From the NCBI RefSeq assembly GCF_016757735.1, contig NZ_CP068439.1, positions 2,046,001-2,110,000 of the forward strand: DNA of 64,000 bases, in the 5' to 3' direction. Under the pieces are notes generated by a model. It was not told where the DNA came from and searched no databases. It saw only the letters and a list, made by a program, of their open reading frames with translations. The stretch comes from Aequorivita iocasae. Lineage in GTDB: Bacteria > Bacteroidota > Bacteroidia > Flavobacteriales > Flavobacteriaceae. A program made the position numbers and the translations under genes. Below are positions 37,846-46,580 of this stretch, one piece after another. How positions within the stretch are numbered: position 1 is the first letter of the stretch; every line of letters begins with the position of its first letter.

Positions 37846-37853
37846 TATCTTTG
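37846..37853 (+). promoter_or_regulatory. Bacteroidetes -7 element (TATCTTTG) for exonuclease operon
   Basis: TATCTTTG lies 17 bp before the exonuclease start and follows the terminator directly. Confidence 0.6.
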
Positions 37854-37870
37854 CGCAACAAAACAAAACA

Positions 37871-38644
37871 ATGGAACTCAATTTAAAAAAACCAATCTGT
37901 TTCTTCGATCTTGAAACCACCGGAATCAATGTGGCAACAGACAGAATTGTAGAAATAGCAATATTAAAAGTATTCCCAAATGGAAACAAGGAAAGCCACA
38001 CTTGGCGCGTAAACCCTGAAATGCCCATTCCCGCAGAATCTTCCGCCATCCACGGAATTACTGATGAAATGGTGGCAAACGAACCAACCTTTAAGGAATT
38101 GGCGTCAAAAATATATGCACTTATAAAAGATAGTGATTTGGGTGGTTTTAATTCAAACCGTTTTGACATTCCATTGCTGGCCGAAGAATTGCTCCGTGCC
38201 GAAGTGGATTTTGATATGAAAAAGGCACTTTCGGTAGATGTGCAGACCATTTTTCATAAAATGGAAAAGCGAACCTTGGAAGCGGCCTATAAATTTTATT
38301 GCAACAAAGATTTAACCGATGCGCACAGTGCCGCTGCTGATACAAACGCAACCTACGAAGTTTTAAAGGCACAGCTTGACAAATATCCTGATTTGGAAAA
38401 TGATGTAAATTTTCTTGCAGATTTCAGTTCGCACCGTGACCATGCAGATTTTGCAGGCTTCATAAGTTATAACGAAGAAGGTGTTGAGGTCTTTTCTTTC
38501 GGAAAATATAAAGGAAGTTTGGTTACTGAAATTTTGGAAAAAGATTCTGGCTACTTTGGTTGGTTGTTAAATGCGGATTTTCCACTTTATACCAAGAAAG
38601 TATTGACCAGAATCCGACTTCAGAAGTTAAATACAAAATTCTAA
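37871..38644 (+). CDS. DEDDh-type 3'-5' exonuclease
   Basis: A 257-residue DnaQ-like exonuclease. The ExoI motif is CFFDLETTG, ExoII includes GFNSNRFDIPLLAEE, and ExoIII is DAHSAAADTNATYEV with the catalytic His. The C-terminal part has a second short domain (FGKYKGSLVTEIL ... FGWLL), found in many Bacteroidetes members. It may proofread DNA or trim RNA. It leads a four-gene operon with the FAH, Hpt and cinA genes (spacers of 7, 1 and 1 bp). Confidence 0.92.
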   Translation: MELNLKKPICFFDLETTGINVATDRIVEIAILKVFPNGNKESHTWRVNPEMPIPAESSAIHGITDEMVANEPTFKELASKIYALIKDSDLGGFNSNRFDIPLLAEELLRAEVDFDMKKALSVDVQTIFHKMEKRTLEAAYKFYCNKDLTDAHSAAADTNATYEVLKAQLDKYPDLENDVNFLADFSSHRDHADFAGFISYNEEGVEVFSFGKYKGSLVTEILEKDSGYFGWLLNADFPLYTKKVLTRIRLQKLNTKF

Positions 38645-38651
38645 ATTTATA

Positions 38652-39263
38652 ATGAAGATAATCTGTATTGGTCGAAATTACGCAGACCACATAAAAGAAC
38701 TGGACAACGCAAAACCAACCGACCCGGTTATTTTTTTAAAGCCAGATACTGCAATATTATTAAAGAAGCAACCGTTTTTTATTCCAGAGTTTTCAAATGA
38801 AGTGCATCATGAAGTGGAATTACTGGTTCGAATTAATAGAATTGGTAAACATATTGACCAAAAATTTGCTCATAAATATTATGATGAAATAGGCTTGGGG
38901 ATAGATTTTACTGCACGGGATTTACAGACAGAATTAAAGGAGAAGGGATTGCCTTGGGAAAAGGCAAAAGCGTTTGACGGTTCTGCAGTTATTGGAAATT
39001 TCATTGATAAAGAGCAATTTACAGATATAAACAACATAGAATTTAGCTTAAAAAAGAATGGAAAAACCATTCAAAATGGTAATTCTATGCTGATGATGTG
39101 GAAAATCGATGCTTTAATCGAATATATTTCAAAATATTTTACCTTGAAAATTGGGGATATTATCTTTACAGGAACTCCCGCAGGGGTTGGTAGTGTTAAA
39201 GCTGACGATGTGTTAACGGGATATATAGGGAAAACAGAAATGTTCTCCATTAAAGTTAAGTAA
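38652..39263 (+). CDS. Fumarylacetoacetate hydrolase family protein
   Basis: A 203-residue FAH-fold metal enzyme. Conserved features are KIICIGRNYADH at the start, the metal-binding EVELLVRI region (H-x-E-x-E: HHEVELLV), a GIDFTARDLQ motif and IIFTGTPAGVG. Short members of this family act as acylpyruvate hydrolases or oxaloacetate tautomerases. It is located between the exonuclease and Hpt genes with tight spacing. Confidence 0.92.
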   Translation: MKIICIGRNYADHIKELDNAKPTDPVIFLKPDTAILLKKQPFFIPEFSNEVHHEVELLVRINRIGKHIDQKFAHKYYDEIGLGIDFTARDLQTELKEKGLPWEKAKAFDGSAVIGNFIDKEQFTDINNIEFSLKKNGKTIQNGNSMLMMWKIDALIEYISKYFTLKIGDIIFTGTPAGVGSVKADDVLTGYIGKTEMFSIKVK

Positions 39264-39264
39264 G

Positions 39265-39606
39265 ATGACTAAATATTATGCAAAAGAGAATCTTAGCGAA
39301 ATTGCTGATGGAGATCAGGAATTTTTACGGGTTCTTGCACAAACATTTTTAGATGAGATTCCCCCTGATTTACAATCCATGGAAGAAGCCATTGAGAATG
39401 AAAACAGGGAATTGGCATATCAGTTTGCCCATAAAATGAAACCAAACATTGAAATGTTCGGTATAGATGCGCTCAAGGATATTACAAGTATCGAGGCGTG
39501 GTCAAAGACATCCAAAAGCAAAGCTACGGTTCTTCCGCATCTGGAAAATGTGCTTGGCACATTAAACCATGTTTTTGACGAACTGAGAGAAGACTTCCAA
39601 TTATAA
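39265..39606 (+). CDS. Hpt domain protein
   Basis: A 113-residue four-helix histidine-phosphotransfer protein. The phosphorylated His lies in YQFAHKMKPNIEMFG, the family's AHxLK site. It begins 1 bp after the FAH stop. It is a stand-alone phosphorelay intermediate; no kinase or receiver gene is in the window, so its partners are unlinked. Confidence 0.88.
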   Translation: MTKYYAKENLSEIADGDQEFLRVLAQTFLDEIPPDLQSMEEAIENENRELAYQFAHKMKPNIEMFGIDALKDITSIEAWSKTSKSKATVLPHLENVLGTLNHVFDELREDFQL

Positions 39607-39607
39607 T

Positions 39608-40855
39608 ATGCTCGCAGAAATTATTACCATAGGCGATGAGATTCTCATAGGCCAGATCGTTGATACCAATTCGGCTTACATTTCAAAAGAATTGAACAAA
39701 ATTGGGGTAAAGGTCTATCAGATTACCTCTGTGCAGGATGAGCGGGAACATATTCTACAAGCGTTTAAGGATGCAAAAGAACATGCCGATTTAATTATTA
39801 TCACTGGGGGTTTGGGCCCTACCAAAGACGATATTACCAAACAGACGTTTTGCGATTTTTTTAATGATACTTTGGTTGAGGACCAAAGTGTGATTGAAAA
39901 CGTAAAACACCTTTTTGAAAAATACCAGCTCAATAAACCTTTGCCCGCAAACTTTCGTCAGGCAATGGTCCCTTCCAAGGCTACTATCTTGATGAATAAG
40001 TACGGTACCGCTCCCGGAATGTGGATGGAAAAAGACGAAATTGTTTTTGTATCACTTCCCGGTGTCCCCTATGAAATGAAGCATTTATTGCAAGAGGAAG
40101 TTTTACCCCGAGTAATTAAGCGTTTCAATAGGCCGCATATTTATCATAAAACGCTTTTAACTTATGGTTTGGGCGAAAGCGCCATTGCCGAACGCATTGC
40201 CGACTGGGAAAACGCCTTGCCGGAGGAAGTAAAACTTGCCTATTTGCCATCTTTGGGAAAAGTGCGTCTCCGCTTATCTTCAACGGGAAATGACGAAAGA
40301 GTACTAAAGGAAAGCATTGACTCAAGAATGGAAATCTTGAATGAAATGCTGTCGGATATTGCAATTGGATATGAAGATGAAACCAGTATAATTGGTAGGA
40401 TTGCACATATTTTAACTCAAAAGAACCAAACCTTAAGTTTGGCAGAAAGCTGTACTGGAGGAGCAATTGCAGAAAATATAACAGCCGAGCCGGGCGCTTC
40501 TTCCTTTTTTCTGGGAAGTATTGTCCCATATAAAACTGAATTAAAAACTAAAATACTCGGGGTTCCATCTTCCATAATAGAAGAATTTTCCGTTGTTAGC
40601 ATTGAGGTGGCCGAAAGTATGGCGCTTAATTGCAACAAACTTTTTGCGACTGATTATGCCATTGCCACTACAGGGATTGCGGGCCCCACAAAAGGTGATG
40701 GCATAGATGAAGTAGGTACGGTATGCATTGCTATTGCTACTCCAGATGGCGTTGTGTCAGAAAAATTCAACTTTGGAAATGACCGTTACCGTGTGATTAA
40801 AAAGACAACAAATAAAGTCTTTGAGATGCTCCTGAAAGAAATTTCGAAAAACTAA
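39608..40855 (+). CDS. cinA: CinA family nicotinamide-nucleotide amidohydrolase
   Basis: A 415-residue protein combining an N-terminal MoCF-like domain (about 1-170: IGDEILIGQIVDTNS, ITGGLGPTKDD) and a C-terminal PncC deamidase domain (from about 255: LSLAESCTGGAIAENIT, ATTGIAGPTKGD). The second domain recycles NMN to nicotinate mononucleotide. It ends the exonuclease-FAH-Hpt operon and precedes the ribosomal protein promoter. Confidence 0.95.
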   Translation: MLAEIITIGDEILIGQIVDTNSAYISKELNKIGVKVYQITSVQDEREHILQAFKDAKEHADLIIITGGLGPTKDDITKQTFCDFFNDTLVEDQSVIENVKHLFEKYQLNKPLPANFRQAMVPSKATILMNKYGTAPGMWMEKDEIVFVSLPGVPYEMKHLLQEEVLPRVIKRFNRPHIYHKTLLTYGLGESAIAERIADWENALPEEVKLAYLPSLGKVRLRLSSTGNDERVLKESIDSRMEILNEMLSDIAIGYEDETSIIGRIAHILTQKNQTLSLAESCTGGAIAENITAEPGASSFFLGSIVPYKTELKTKILGVPSSIIEEFSVVSIEVAESMALNCNKLFATDYAIATTGIAGPTKGDGIDEVGTVCIAIATPDGVVSEKFNFGNDRYRVIKKTTNKVFEMLLKEISKN

Positions 40856-40865
40856 TTTTCTTTTG

Positions 40866-40896
40866 TTGTACATCACAAAAGAATTACTTAAATTTG
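40866..40896 (+). promoter_or_regulatory. Promoter for rpmB-rpmG operon
   Basis: TTG (40866-40868), a 20-bp spacer and TAAATTTG (40889-40896) form the best Bacteroidetes-type promoter in the window, 36 bp before rpmB. Confidence 0.75.
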
Positions 40897-40932
40897 CACC
40901 CTGTTTTAAAAATAACTTAAAAAGGTTAAGGA

Positions 40933-41172
40933 ATGTCAAGAGTTTGTGAACTTACCGGAAAGAAAGCGATGGTTGGAAATAACGTATCGCACGCAATGAA
41001 TAAAACCAAACGTAAGTTTGATGTAAACTTGCTCAAAAAGCGTTTTTATATTCCAGAGGAAGACAAATGGGTTACCCTTCGTGTTTCAGCTTCTGCTATA
41101 AAGGACATCAATAAAAAAGGTATTTCTGCGGTTATGAAAGAAGCCCGCGAAAAAGGCTTTTTAACTAAATAA
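40933..41172 (+). CDS. rpmB: 50S ribosomal protein L28
   Basis: A 79-residue protein with the L28 signature CELTGKKAMVGNNVSHA near the start, split as CELTGKK and GNNVSHA. It is the first gene of the rpmB-rpmG-DUF4295 cluster. Confidence 0.97.
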   Translation: MSRVCELTGKKAMVGNNVSHAMNKTKRKFDVNLLKKRFYIPEEDKWVTLRVSASAIKDINKKGISAVMKEAREKGFLTK

Positions 41173-41199
41173 TTGCAATAATCAATAAAGTCTGTTACA

Positions 41200-41382
41200 A
41201 TGGCTAAAAAAGGAAATAGAGTACAAGTGATTTTGGAGTGCACAGAGCACAAGGAGTCTGGACAACCAGGAACTTCACGTTATATCACTACCAAAAACAA
41301 AAAGAATACACCGGACAGAATGGAGTTGAAAAAATTCAACCCAATCCTGAAGAAAATGACGGTTCATAAAGAGATTAAATAA
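41200..41382 (+). CDS. rpmG: 50S ribosomal protein L33
   Basis: A 60-residue L33 with the family ends [15 protein letters not shown] and [16 protein letters not shown]. The usual four zinc Cys are reduced to one (ECTEH), so this is the zinc-free form. Confidence 0.96.
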   Translation: MAKKGNRVQVILECTEHKESGQPGTSRYITTKNKKNTPDRMELKKFNPILKKMTVHKEIK

Positions 41383-41390
41383 TATAAGTC

Positions 41391-41543
41391 ATGGCAAAGA
41401 AATCAGTAGCATCGTTACAAACAGGTTCAAAGCGTTTAACCAAAGCAATAAAAATGGTTAAATCGCCAAAAACAGGAGCATATACATTTACTGAAGCTAT
41501 CATGGCTCCAGAATTTGTAAACGACTGGTTGAACAAAAAATAA
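41391..41543 (+). CDS. DUF4295 small basic protein
   Basis: A 50-residue basic protein (MAKKSVASLQTGSKRLTKA at the start, ending VNDWLNKK), 8 bp after rpmG. In Bacteroidetes this family always follows rpmG, so it is presumed to be ribosome-associated; this is inference from position and charge. Confidence 0.92.
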   Translation: MAKKSVASLQTGSKRLTKAIKMVKSPKTGAYTFTEAIMAPEFVNDWLNKK

Positions 41544-41562
41544 CCAGCTTAAAATATTAAGT

Positions 41563-41592
41563 AAAAGCCACTTTTTTGCGAAGGTGGCTTTT
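41563..41592 (+). terminator. Terminator after rpmB-rpmG-DUF4295
   Basis: AAAAGCCAC with GTGGCTTTT plus three further pairs, a 12-bp stem ending in TTTT. Confidence 0.88.
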
Positions 41593-41594
41593 CG

Positions 41595-41602
41595 TATTTT
41601 TG
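41595..41602 (+). promoter_or_regulatory. Promoter -7 element (TATTTTTG) for ftsY
   Basis: TATTTTTG begins two bases after the terminator stem, with TTG at 41576-41578 in the loop, so terminator and promoter overlap. Confidence 0.55.
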
Positions 41603-41660
41603 CCTTTTTGAAAAATTGCAATATTAAATTTTTCACTAGCTAACAACCTACAACTGAAAT

Positions 41661-42614
41661 ATGAGTTTATTCAAAAAAATATTTTCAAAAGAAAAAAAGG
41701 AAACCCTCGATAAAGGGCTTGAAAAAACAAAGACATCCTTTTTTGACAAACTGAGCAAAGCCGTTGCTGGCAAGAGCAAAGTGGACGATGATGTTTTGGA
41801 CAACCTTGAAGAGGTTTTGGTCTCCAGCGATGTTGGCGTAAACACCACCCTTAAGGTAATTGATAGAATTGAAGCTCGTGTTGCCAAGGATAAATATGTG
41901 GGAACCGATGAGTTGAATAAAATTCTCCGTGAGGAAATAGCAGGTCTTTTAAGCGAAATAGATTCAGGAAACGCCACAGATTTTGAAATTCCCGCAAACA
42001 AAAAACCATATGTAATTATGGTTGTGGGTGTAAATGGCGTGGGGAAAACAACTACTATCGGTAAACTTGCCTATCAATTTAAAAAAGCTGGAAAGAAAGT
42101 AGTTTTGGGAGCTGCGGATACTTTCCGGGCTGCGGCAATTGACCAGCTTCAAATTTGGGCAGATAGAACTGATGTTACAATCGTAAAGCAAAGCATGGGC
42201 AGCGATCCTGCCAGTGTTGCGTTTGATACTTTGCAAAGTGCTGTAAACCAAAATGCAGATGTGGTTATCATTGATACTGCTGGCCGACTTCACAACAAAG
42301 TGAACTTAATGAACGAGCTTACAAAGGTAAAACGTGTTATGCAAAAAGTAATCCCCGATGCACCGCATGATGTGCTTTTAGTGTTGGATGGTTCTACAGG
42401 ACAAAATGCTTTTGAACAAGCCAAGCAGTTTACCGCCGCAACCGAAGTTACATCTCTTGCCGTCACAAAACTAGATGGAACTGCCAAGGGAGGCGTGGTG
42501 ATTGGGATTAGTGATCAATTCCAGATTCCTGTGAAGTATATTGGCGTAGGCGAGGGAATGGAAGATCTTCAGGTATTTAACAAATTTGAGTTTGTTGATT
42601 CTTTCTTTAAGTAA
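41661..42614 (+). CDS. ftsY: Signal recognition particle receptor FtsY
   Basis: A 317-residue SRP-type GTPase that docks ribosome-SRP complexes at the membrane. The N domain (about 1-105) is followed by the G domain: GVNGVGKTTTIGKL, DTFRAAAIDQL, DTAGRLHNKV, TKLDGTAKGG. The acidic A domain is nearly absent, as in many Bacteroidetes. It is full length, with its own promoter. Confidence 0.97.
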   Translation: MSLFKKIFSKEKKETLDKGLEKTKTSFFDKLSKAVAGKSKVDDDVLDNLEEVLVSSDVGVNTTLKVIDRIEARVAKDKYVGTDELNKILREEIAGLLSEIDSGNATDFEIPANKKPYVIMVVGVNGVGKTTTIGKLAYQFKKAGKKVVLGAADTFRAAAIDQLQIWADRTDVTIVKQSMGSDPASVAFDTLQSAVNQNADVVIIDTAGRLHNKVNLMNELTKVKRVMQKVIPDAPHDVLLVLDGSTGQNAFEQAKQFTAATEVTSLAVTKLDGTAKGGVVIGISDQFQIPVKYIGVGEGMEDLQVFNKFEFVDSFFK

Positions 42615-42711
42615 TTTCTTTGAAAAAAAATAAGCTACGAATTCATGAATATTTTTTATTCTTAAATTCGTGGCCAAAATCTTTAATCTTTTCTCTTTTC
42701 TTCTCTCTTAT

Positions 42712-44607
42712 TTAGAGTGTTTCCTTCAGCCAATTAAAAAACTCCCGTTGCCAAACGAGCGCGTTCTGTGGCTGCAAGACCCAGTGGTTTTCTTCGGGAA
42801 AATAAACCAGTTTGCTTTTTATTCCCTTTAACTGTGCAGCCTGAAAAGCACCCAGGCCTTGTTCAATAGGCACACGATAATCTTTTCCGCCCTGAACGAT
42901 CATAATGGGAGTATCCCATTTGTCAACGTAGGTTATGGGATTGAATTCATTGAAGGATTTTTGTGCTTTTGCATTGTCTTTTTCCCAATAAGCACCCCCC
43001 ATATCGTAGTTCACAAAAAATAATTCTTCAGTGGTTCCGTACATTGCTCGGGTATCAAAAACGCCGTCGTGGGCAATAAAGGTTTTGAAACGTCCATTGT
43101 GATTTCCTGCCAACCAAAACACGGAATAACCACCAAAACTAGCTCCAATAGCGCCCAATCGGTCTTTGTCCACATAGGATTCTTTAGAAATATCGTCAAT
43201 GGCATCTAGGTAATCCTGCATAGCACCGCCACCCCAATCGCCACTTATAGCTTCGTTCCATTCCACGCCGTGACCTGGCATTCCGCGGCGGTTTGGTGCT
43301 ACAATAATGTAACCCTGGGAAGCCATCAATTGAAAATTCCATCGTGTAGAATAAAACTGTGATAGTGCCGATTGTGGCCCGCCCTGTGCATAAAGTAGCG
43401 TTGGATATTTTTTGTTTTTGTCAAAGTTGGGAGGAAGAATAACCCAAACCAACATTTGCTTTCCGTCCTTAGTTGTTACCATTCTCTTTTCAACTGTTGG
43501 CAAATCAAGTTTTCCGTAGAATTCGTTGTTTACTTGGGTAAGTTGCTTAAAGGTTTTGCTCTTCAAATCAAAAGAGAATATTTCCGAAGCGTGGTTCATA
43601 TCTGTTCGGGTAACAATCAGTTGGCCGTTGTTTTCTGCAACAATACCCGTAACGTCAAATTGCCCTTTTGAAAGTTGTTCAACAACCGCCATTTTTCGTG
43701 TCTTTCCGGGATAATCAACTTTAAAAATTTGTTGTGTTCCATCTACAGGAGCCGTGAAATAAATGTCTTTATTGTTATTTGCCCAAAGAAATCCGTTAAC
43801 CGTTCCATCCCATTGAGAAGTAAGGTTTTGTTTTACGCCATTTTCCAAAACGATAATATCATTCTTATCGGCTTCATAACCATCCGTTTTCATTTGAAGA
43901 TAAGCTAGCGCACCTTCTGTTGAAAAGGCCGGTTGGGTATCATAGCCTTTGTTTTCTTCGGTAATATTTTCTGTCTGTTTGCTGGCAAGGTTGTATTTAT
44001 AAATATCTGTATTGGTGCTTAGGGCATAATCAGTGCCCGCCTTCTTTTTGCTTACATAATAAATGTTTTCACCTTTGGGGCCCCAAATATAGTCCTCGTC
44101 ACCACCAAATGGTTTTTGTGGTGTGTAATAAGGTTGGCCTGGCGTAATATCGGTTTCGGCGCCAGTGTTTATATCTTTATAAAAAACGTGATTGTAGGAA
44201 CCATCGTTCCAAGTGTCCCAATGCCTATAATCTAAGGAAGTATAAACATAGACATCACTTTTTGGGAGGTCGCTGTAAATATCCTTTCCTGTAACTTCCT
44301 TTATCTCTACTGGTTTATCAATCAACATATACTGTCCATTTGGCGAAAGATTCTTGTCGGTAACCTTTGCTTCCTCTTTAGAGATTTCAGTAAAATTTCC
44401 TCCACTAATTGGCATTTTGTAAAATTTGGAATCAAAACTATTCTCTTCCACATTTGGAGTTGCTACTTTATAAAAAAGTTCTTTTCCGTCAGGGGAAATA
44501 CCTATAGGGCTCACTTTTTTCACCTGCCATAAAAGTTCAGGTGTCATTTTTTGGGCAAACACAATTCCGGCGCAAAGAAAGGCCAGTAAGAAGATAATTT
44601 TTTTCAT
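42712..44607 (-). CDS. Exported S9 family peptidase
   Basis: A 631-residue serine peptidase with a signal peptide (MKKIIFLLAFLCAGIVFAQ). An N-terminal propeller (about 25-370) precedes the hydrolase domain, with GASFGGYSVFWL as nucleophile elbow, QGGKDYRVPIEQG for the Asp and PEENHWVLQP for the His. The layout matches acylaminoacyl- or dipeptidyl-peptidase-type enzymes. Likely periplasmic. It separates ftsY from rimO, genes often adjacent in relatives. Confidence 0.93.
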   Translation of the reverse strand: MKKIIFLLAFLCAGIVFAQKMTPELLWQVKKVSPIGISPDGKELFYKVATPNVEENSFDSKFYKMPISGGNFTEISKEEAKVTDKNLSPNGQYMLIDKPVEIKEVTGKDIYSDLPKSDVYVYTSLDYRHWDTWNDGSYNHVFYKDINTGAETDITPGQPYYTPQKPFGGDEDYIWGPKGENIYYVSKKKAGTDYALSTNTDIYKYNLASKQTENITEENKGYDTQPAFSTEGALAYLQMKTDGYEADKNDIIVLENGVKQNLTSQWDGTVNGFLWANNNKDIYFTAPVDGTQQIFKVDYPGKTRKMAVVEQLSKGQFDVTGIVAENNGQLIVTRTDMNHASEIFSFDLKSKTFKQLTQVNNEFYGKLDLPTVEKRMVTTKDGKQMLVWVILPPNFDKNKKYPTLLYAQGGPQSALSQFYSTRWNFQLMASQGYIIVAPNRRGMPGHGVEWNEAISGDWGGGAMQDYLDAIDDISKESYVDKDRLGAIGASFGGYSVFWLAGNHNGRFKTFIAHDGVFDTRAMYGTTEELFFVNYDMGGAYWEKDNAKAQKSFNEFNPITYVDKWDTPIMIVQGGKDYRVPIEQGLGAFQAAQLKGIKSKLVYFPEENHWVLQPQNALVWQREFFNWLKETL

Positions 44608-44710
44608 TTTAAAAGTATTTTTTAGATGCGTAAAGTTACTTAAAAAGTCGCAGTGTTCAGTCTCAGTTGGCAGTAATTGGAATTTGGCATTTGTTTCAGA
44701 TTTTTCGTGG

Positions 44711-44718
44711 TATCTTTG
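44711..44718 (+). promoter_or_regulatory. Bacteroidetes promoter (TTTG-17-TATCTTTG) for rimO
   Basis: TTTG at 44690-44693 and TATCTTTG at 44711-44718, 66 bp before rimO. Confidence 0.62.
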
Positions 44719-44784
44719 CGCACTTTTAAAAATTCAGGACTCTATAGCAAATGAGATGTTCTGAATAAAAAATATAATTGAAGT

Positions 44785-46086
44785 ATGCGTACCAAAACCT
44801 TAAAAAAGAACAAGATAAACGTAGTTACCCTTGGTTGCTCCAAAAATGTGTATGACAGCGAGGTGCTGATGGGGCAGTTGCGCGCCAGCAATAAAGAAGT
44901 TGTTCATGAGGAGGAAGGCAATATTGTGGTGATAAACACCTGCGGTTTTATTGCCAATGCAAAGGAGGAAAGTATCAATACCATTCTTGAGTTTGTTCAG
45001 AAAAAGGAAGAAGGCTTGGTAGATAAGGTTTTTGTTACCGGCTGTCTTTCCGAAAGGTATAAACCAGATCTTCAAAAGGAAATTCCAAATGTGGATGAGT
45101 ATTTTGGAACTACCGAGCTTCCCGGATTGCTGAAAGCTTTGGGTGCCGATTATAAACACGAATTGATTGGGGAACGAATAACCACAACTCCAAAGAACTA
45201 CGCATACTTCAAAATTGCAGAAGGTTGTGATCGCCCGTGTTCGTTTTGCGCAATCCCAATCATGCGTGGAAAGCATCGAAGCACACCCATGGAAGATTTG
45301 GTAACAGAAGCCGAAAAACTTGCGGCAAAAGGGGTAAAGGAACTTATTTTAATTGCACAAGATTTAACCTATTACGGACTAGATCTATACAAAAAAAGAA
45401 ACCTTGCAGAACTGCTTCAAAAGCTAGTAAAGGTAGAAGGCATAGAATGGATACGTTTGCACTACGCTTTCCCAACGGGTTTTCCGATGGACGTTTTGGA
45501 AGTAATGCGTAACGAACCAAAAATCTGCAATTATATCGATATTCCGCTTCAGCATATTGCCGACCCAATTTTAAAATCAATGCGTCGCGGAACCACAAAG
45601 GCAAAAACTACAAAATTATTGGAGGAATTTCGGGCAGCCGTTCCCGGCATGGCAATACGCACAACGCTTATTGTAGGCTATCCTGGCGAAACCGAGGAAG
45701 ATTTCCAAACCCTAAAGCAATGGGTAAAGGACATGCGTTTTGAGCGTTTGGGCTGTTTTACTTATTCCCATGAAGAAAACACCCATGCTTATAATCTGGA
45801 GGACGATGTTCCGGAAGAGGTAAAAATGGATCGCGCAAACCAGATTATGGAAATACAATCACAGATTTCTTGGGAATTGAACCAGCAGAAGATAGGAAAG
45901 GAATTCCGAGTGGTGATTGACAGAAAGGAAGGCGGCTATTTTGTAGGACGCACCGAATTTGACAGCCCCGATGTAGATAACGAAGTGTTGATCAACGCCG
46001 AGGAAGGCTATCTGCGCACTGGCGAATTTTTCACAGTAAAGATAACCGCTGCCGAAGACTTTGACCTATATGCCGAAGTAATCTAA
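44785..46086 (+). CDS. rimO: Ribosomal protein S12 methylthiotransferase RimO
   Basis: A 433-residue radical-SAM enzyme that methylthiolates an Asp of ribosomal protein S12. The N-terminal UPF0004 domain (TLGCSKNVYDSE) binds an Fe-S cluster. The radical-SAM motif is CDRPCSFCAIP, and a TRAM domain ends the protein (EFRVVIDRKEGG ... FFTVKITAAEDFDLYAEV, two pieces). LGCSKN distinguishes it from MiaB. Full length. Confidence 0.97.
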   Translation: MRTKTLKKNKINVVTLGCSKNVYDSEVLMGQLRASNKEVVHEEEGNIVVINTCGFIANAKEESINTILEFVQKKEEGLVDKVFVTGCLSERYKPDLQKEIPNVDEYFGTTELPGLLKALGADYKHELIGERITTTPKNYAYFKIAEGCDRPCSFCAIPIMRGKHRSTPMEDLVTEAEKLAAKGVKELILIAQDLTYYGLDLYKKRNLAELLQKLVKVEGIEWIRLHYAFPTGFPMDVLEVMRNEPKICNYIDIPLQHIADPILKSMRRGTTKAKTTKLLEEFRAAVPGMAIRTTLIVGYPGETEEDFQTLKQWVKDMRFERLGCFTYSHEENTHAYNLEDDVPEEVKMDRANQIMEIQSQISWELNQQKIGKEFRVVIDRKEGGYFVGRTEFDSPDVDNEVLINAEEGYLRTGEFFTVKITAAEDFDLYAEVI

Positions 46087-46241
46087 TCTGTCACACTGAG
46101 CAGCAGGTCCTGAGCGAAGCCGATGGGCATTTAAAGGATGGCTGTATTAAATGGCGAATGTTACGTTGGGTAGATAACTCAAAATAATAACAGTTCACAA
46201 ATATGTTGCTGAATTGTTATCTTTGAAGGAAACCCGCAGTT
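46087..46241. other. Intergenic segment with interspersed-repeat-like sequence
   Basis: The first 45 bases (CACACTGAGC ... CTGAGCGAAGCCGATG) resemble dispersed intergenic repeats of flavobacterial genomes, but only one copy is seen here. TATCTTTG at 46218-46225 is a likely promoter for the next gene. Confidence 0.35.
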
Positions 46242-46547
46242 ATGAGAAACTCCCAACGCTTCAAATTTCCAAAAACGGTACTGTTCGGGATAACCGTACT
46301 TTATATAGTGTTGATGCTGGCAACCTATTTTTTGTACTATAAAGAACCCGTTATTGTCTGTGCCCAGCGTATGCTGACCGCCCAGGCACTGGCTCTACTT
46401 TTTCAAGTAGCGCTCAATTATATAAACTACCACTCCAAAAATAAGATTGTGATATTGGCAACGCTATTTGTTAGCGCCATGCTATTCCTTGGGGCGCTTA
46501 CCGCTTTCTTTAATTTGGGAATGATGTGCGAACTCTATGGTTTTTAA
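46242..46547 (+). CDS. Small membrane protein of unknown function
   Basis: A 101-residue protein with three hydrophobic helices (about 14-35, 44-60, 68-92) and a basic N-terminus. No family is recognised. TATCTTTG is 16 bp upstream. It lies 33 bp before the glycosyltransferase and could be cotranscribed. Confidence 0.7.
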   Translation: MRNSQRFKFPKTVLFGITVLYIVLMLATYFLYYKEPVIVCAQRMLTAQALALLFQVALNYINYHSKNKIVILATLFVSAMLFLGALTAFFNLGMMCELYGF

Positions 46548-46580
46548 GTAAAAGATATCCCGACACCTGAAACCAGAAAC

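Noticed and set aside
42633-42672. Hairpin after ftsY as a terminator
   Set aside because: About 15 bp with two mismatches, AT-rich, and no T-run on either strand; too weak to call.
46087-46135. Dispersed intergenic repeat
   Set aside because: It resembles flavobacterial intergenic repeats, but with a single copy in the window it cannot be shown to be repeated.
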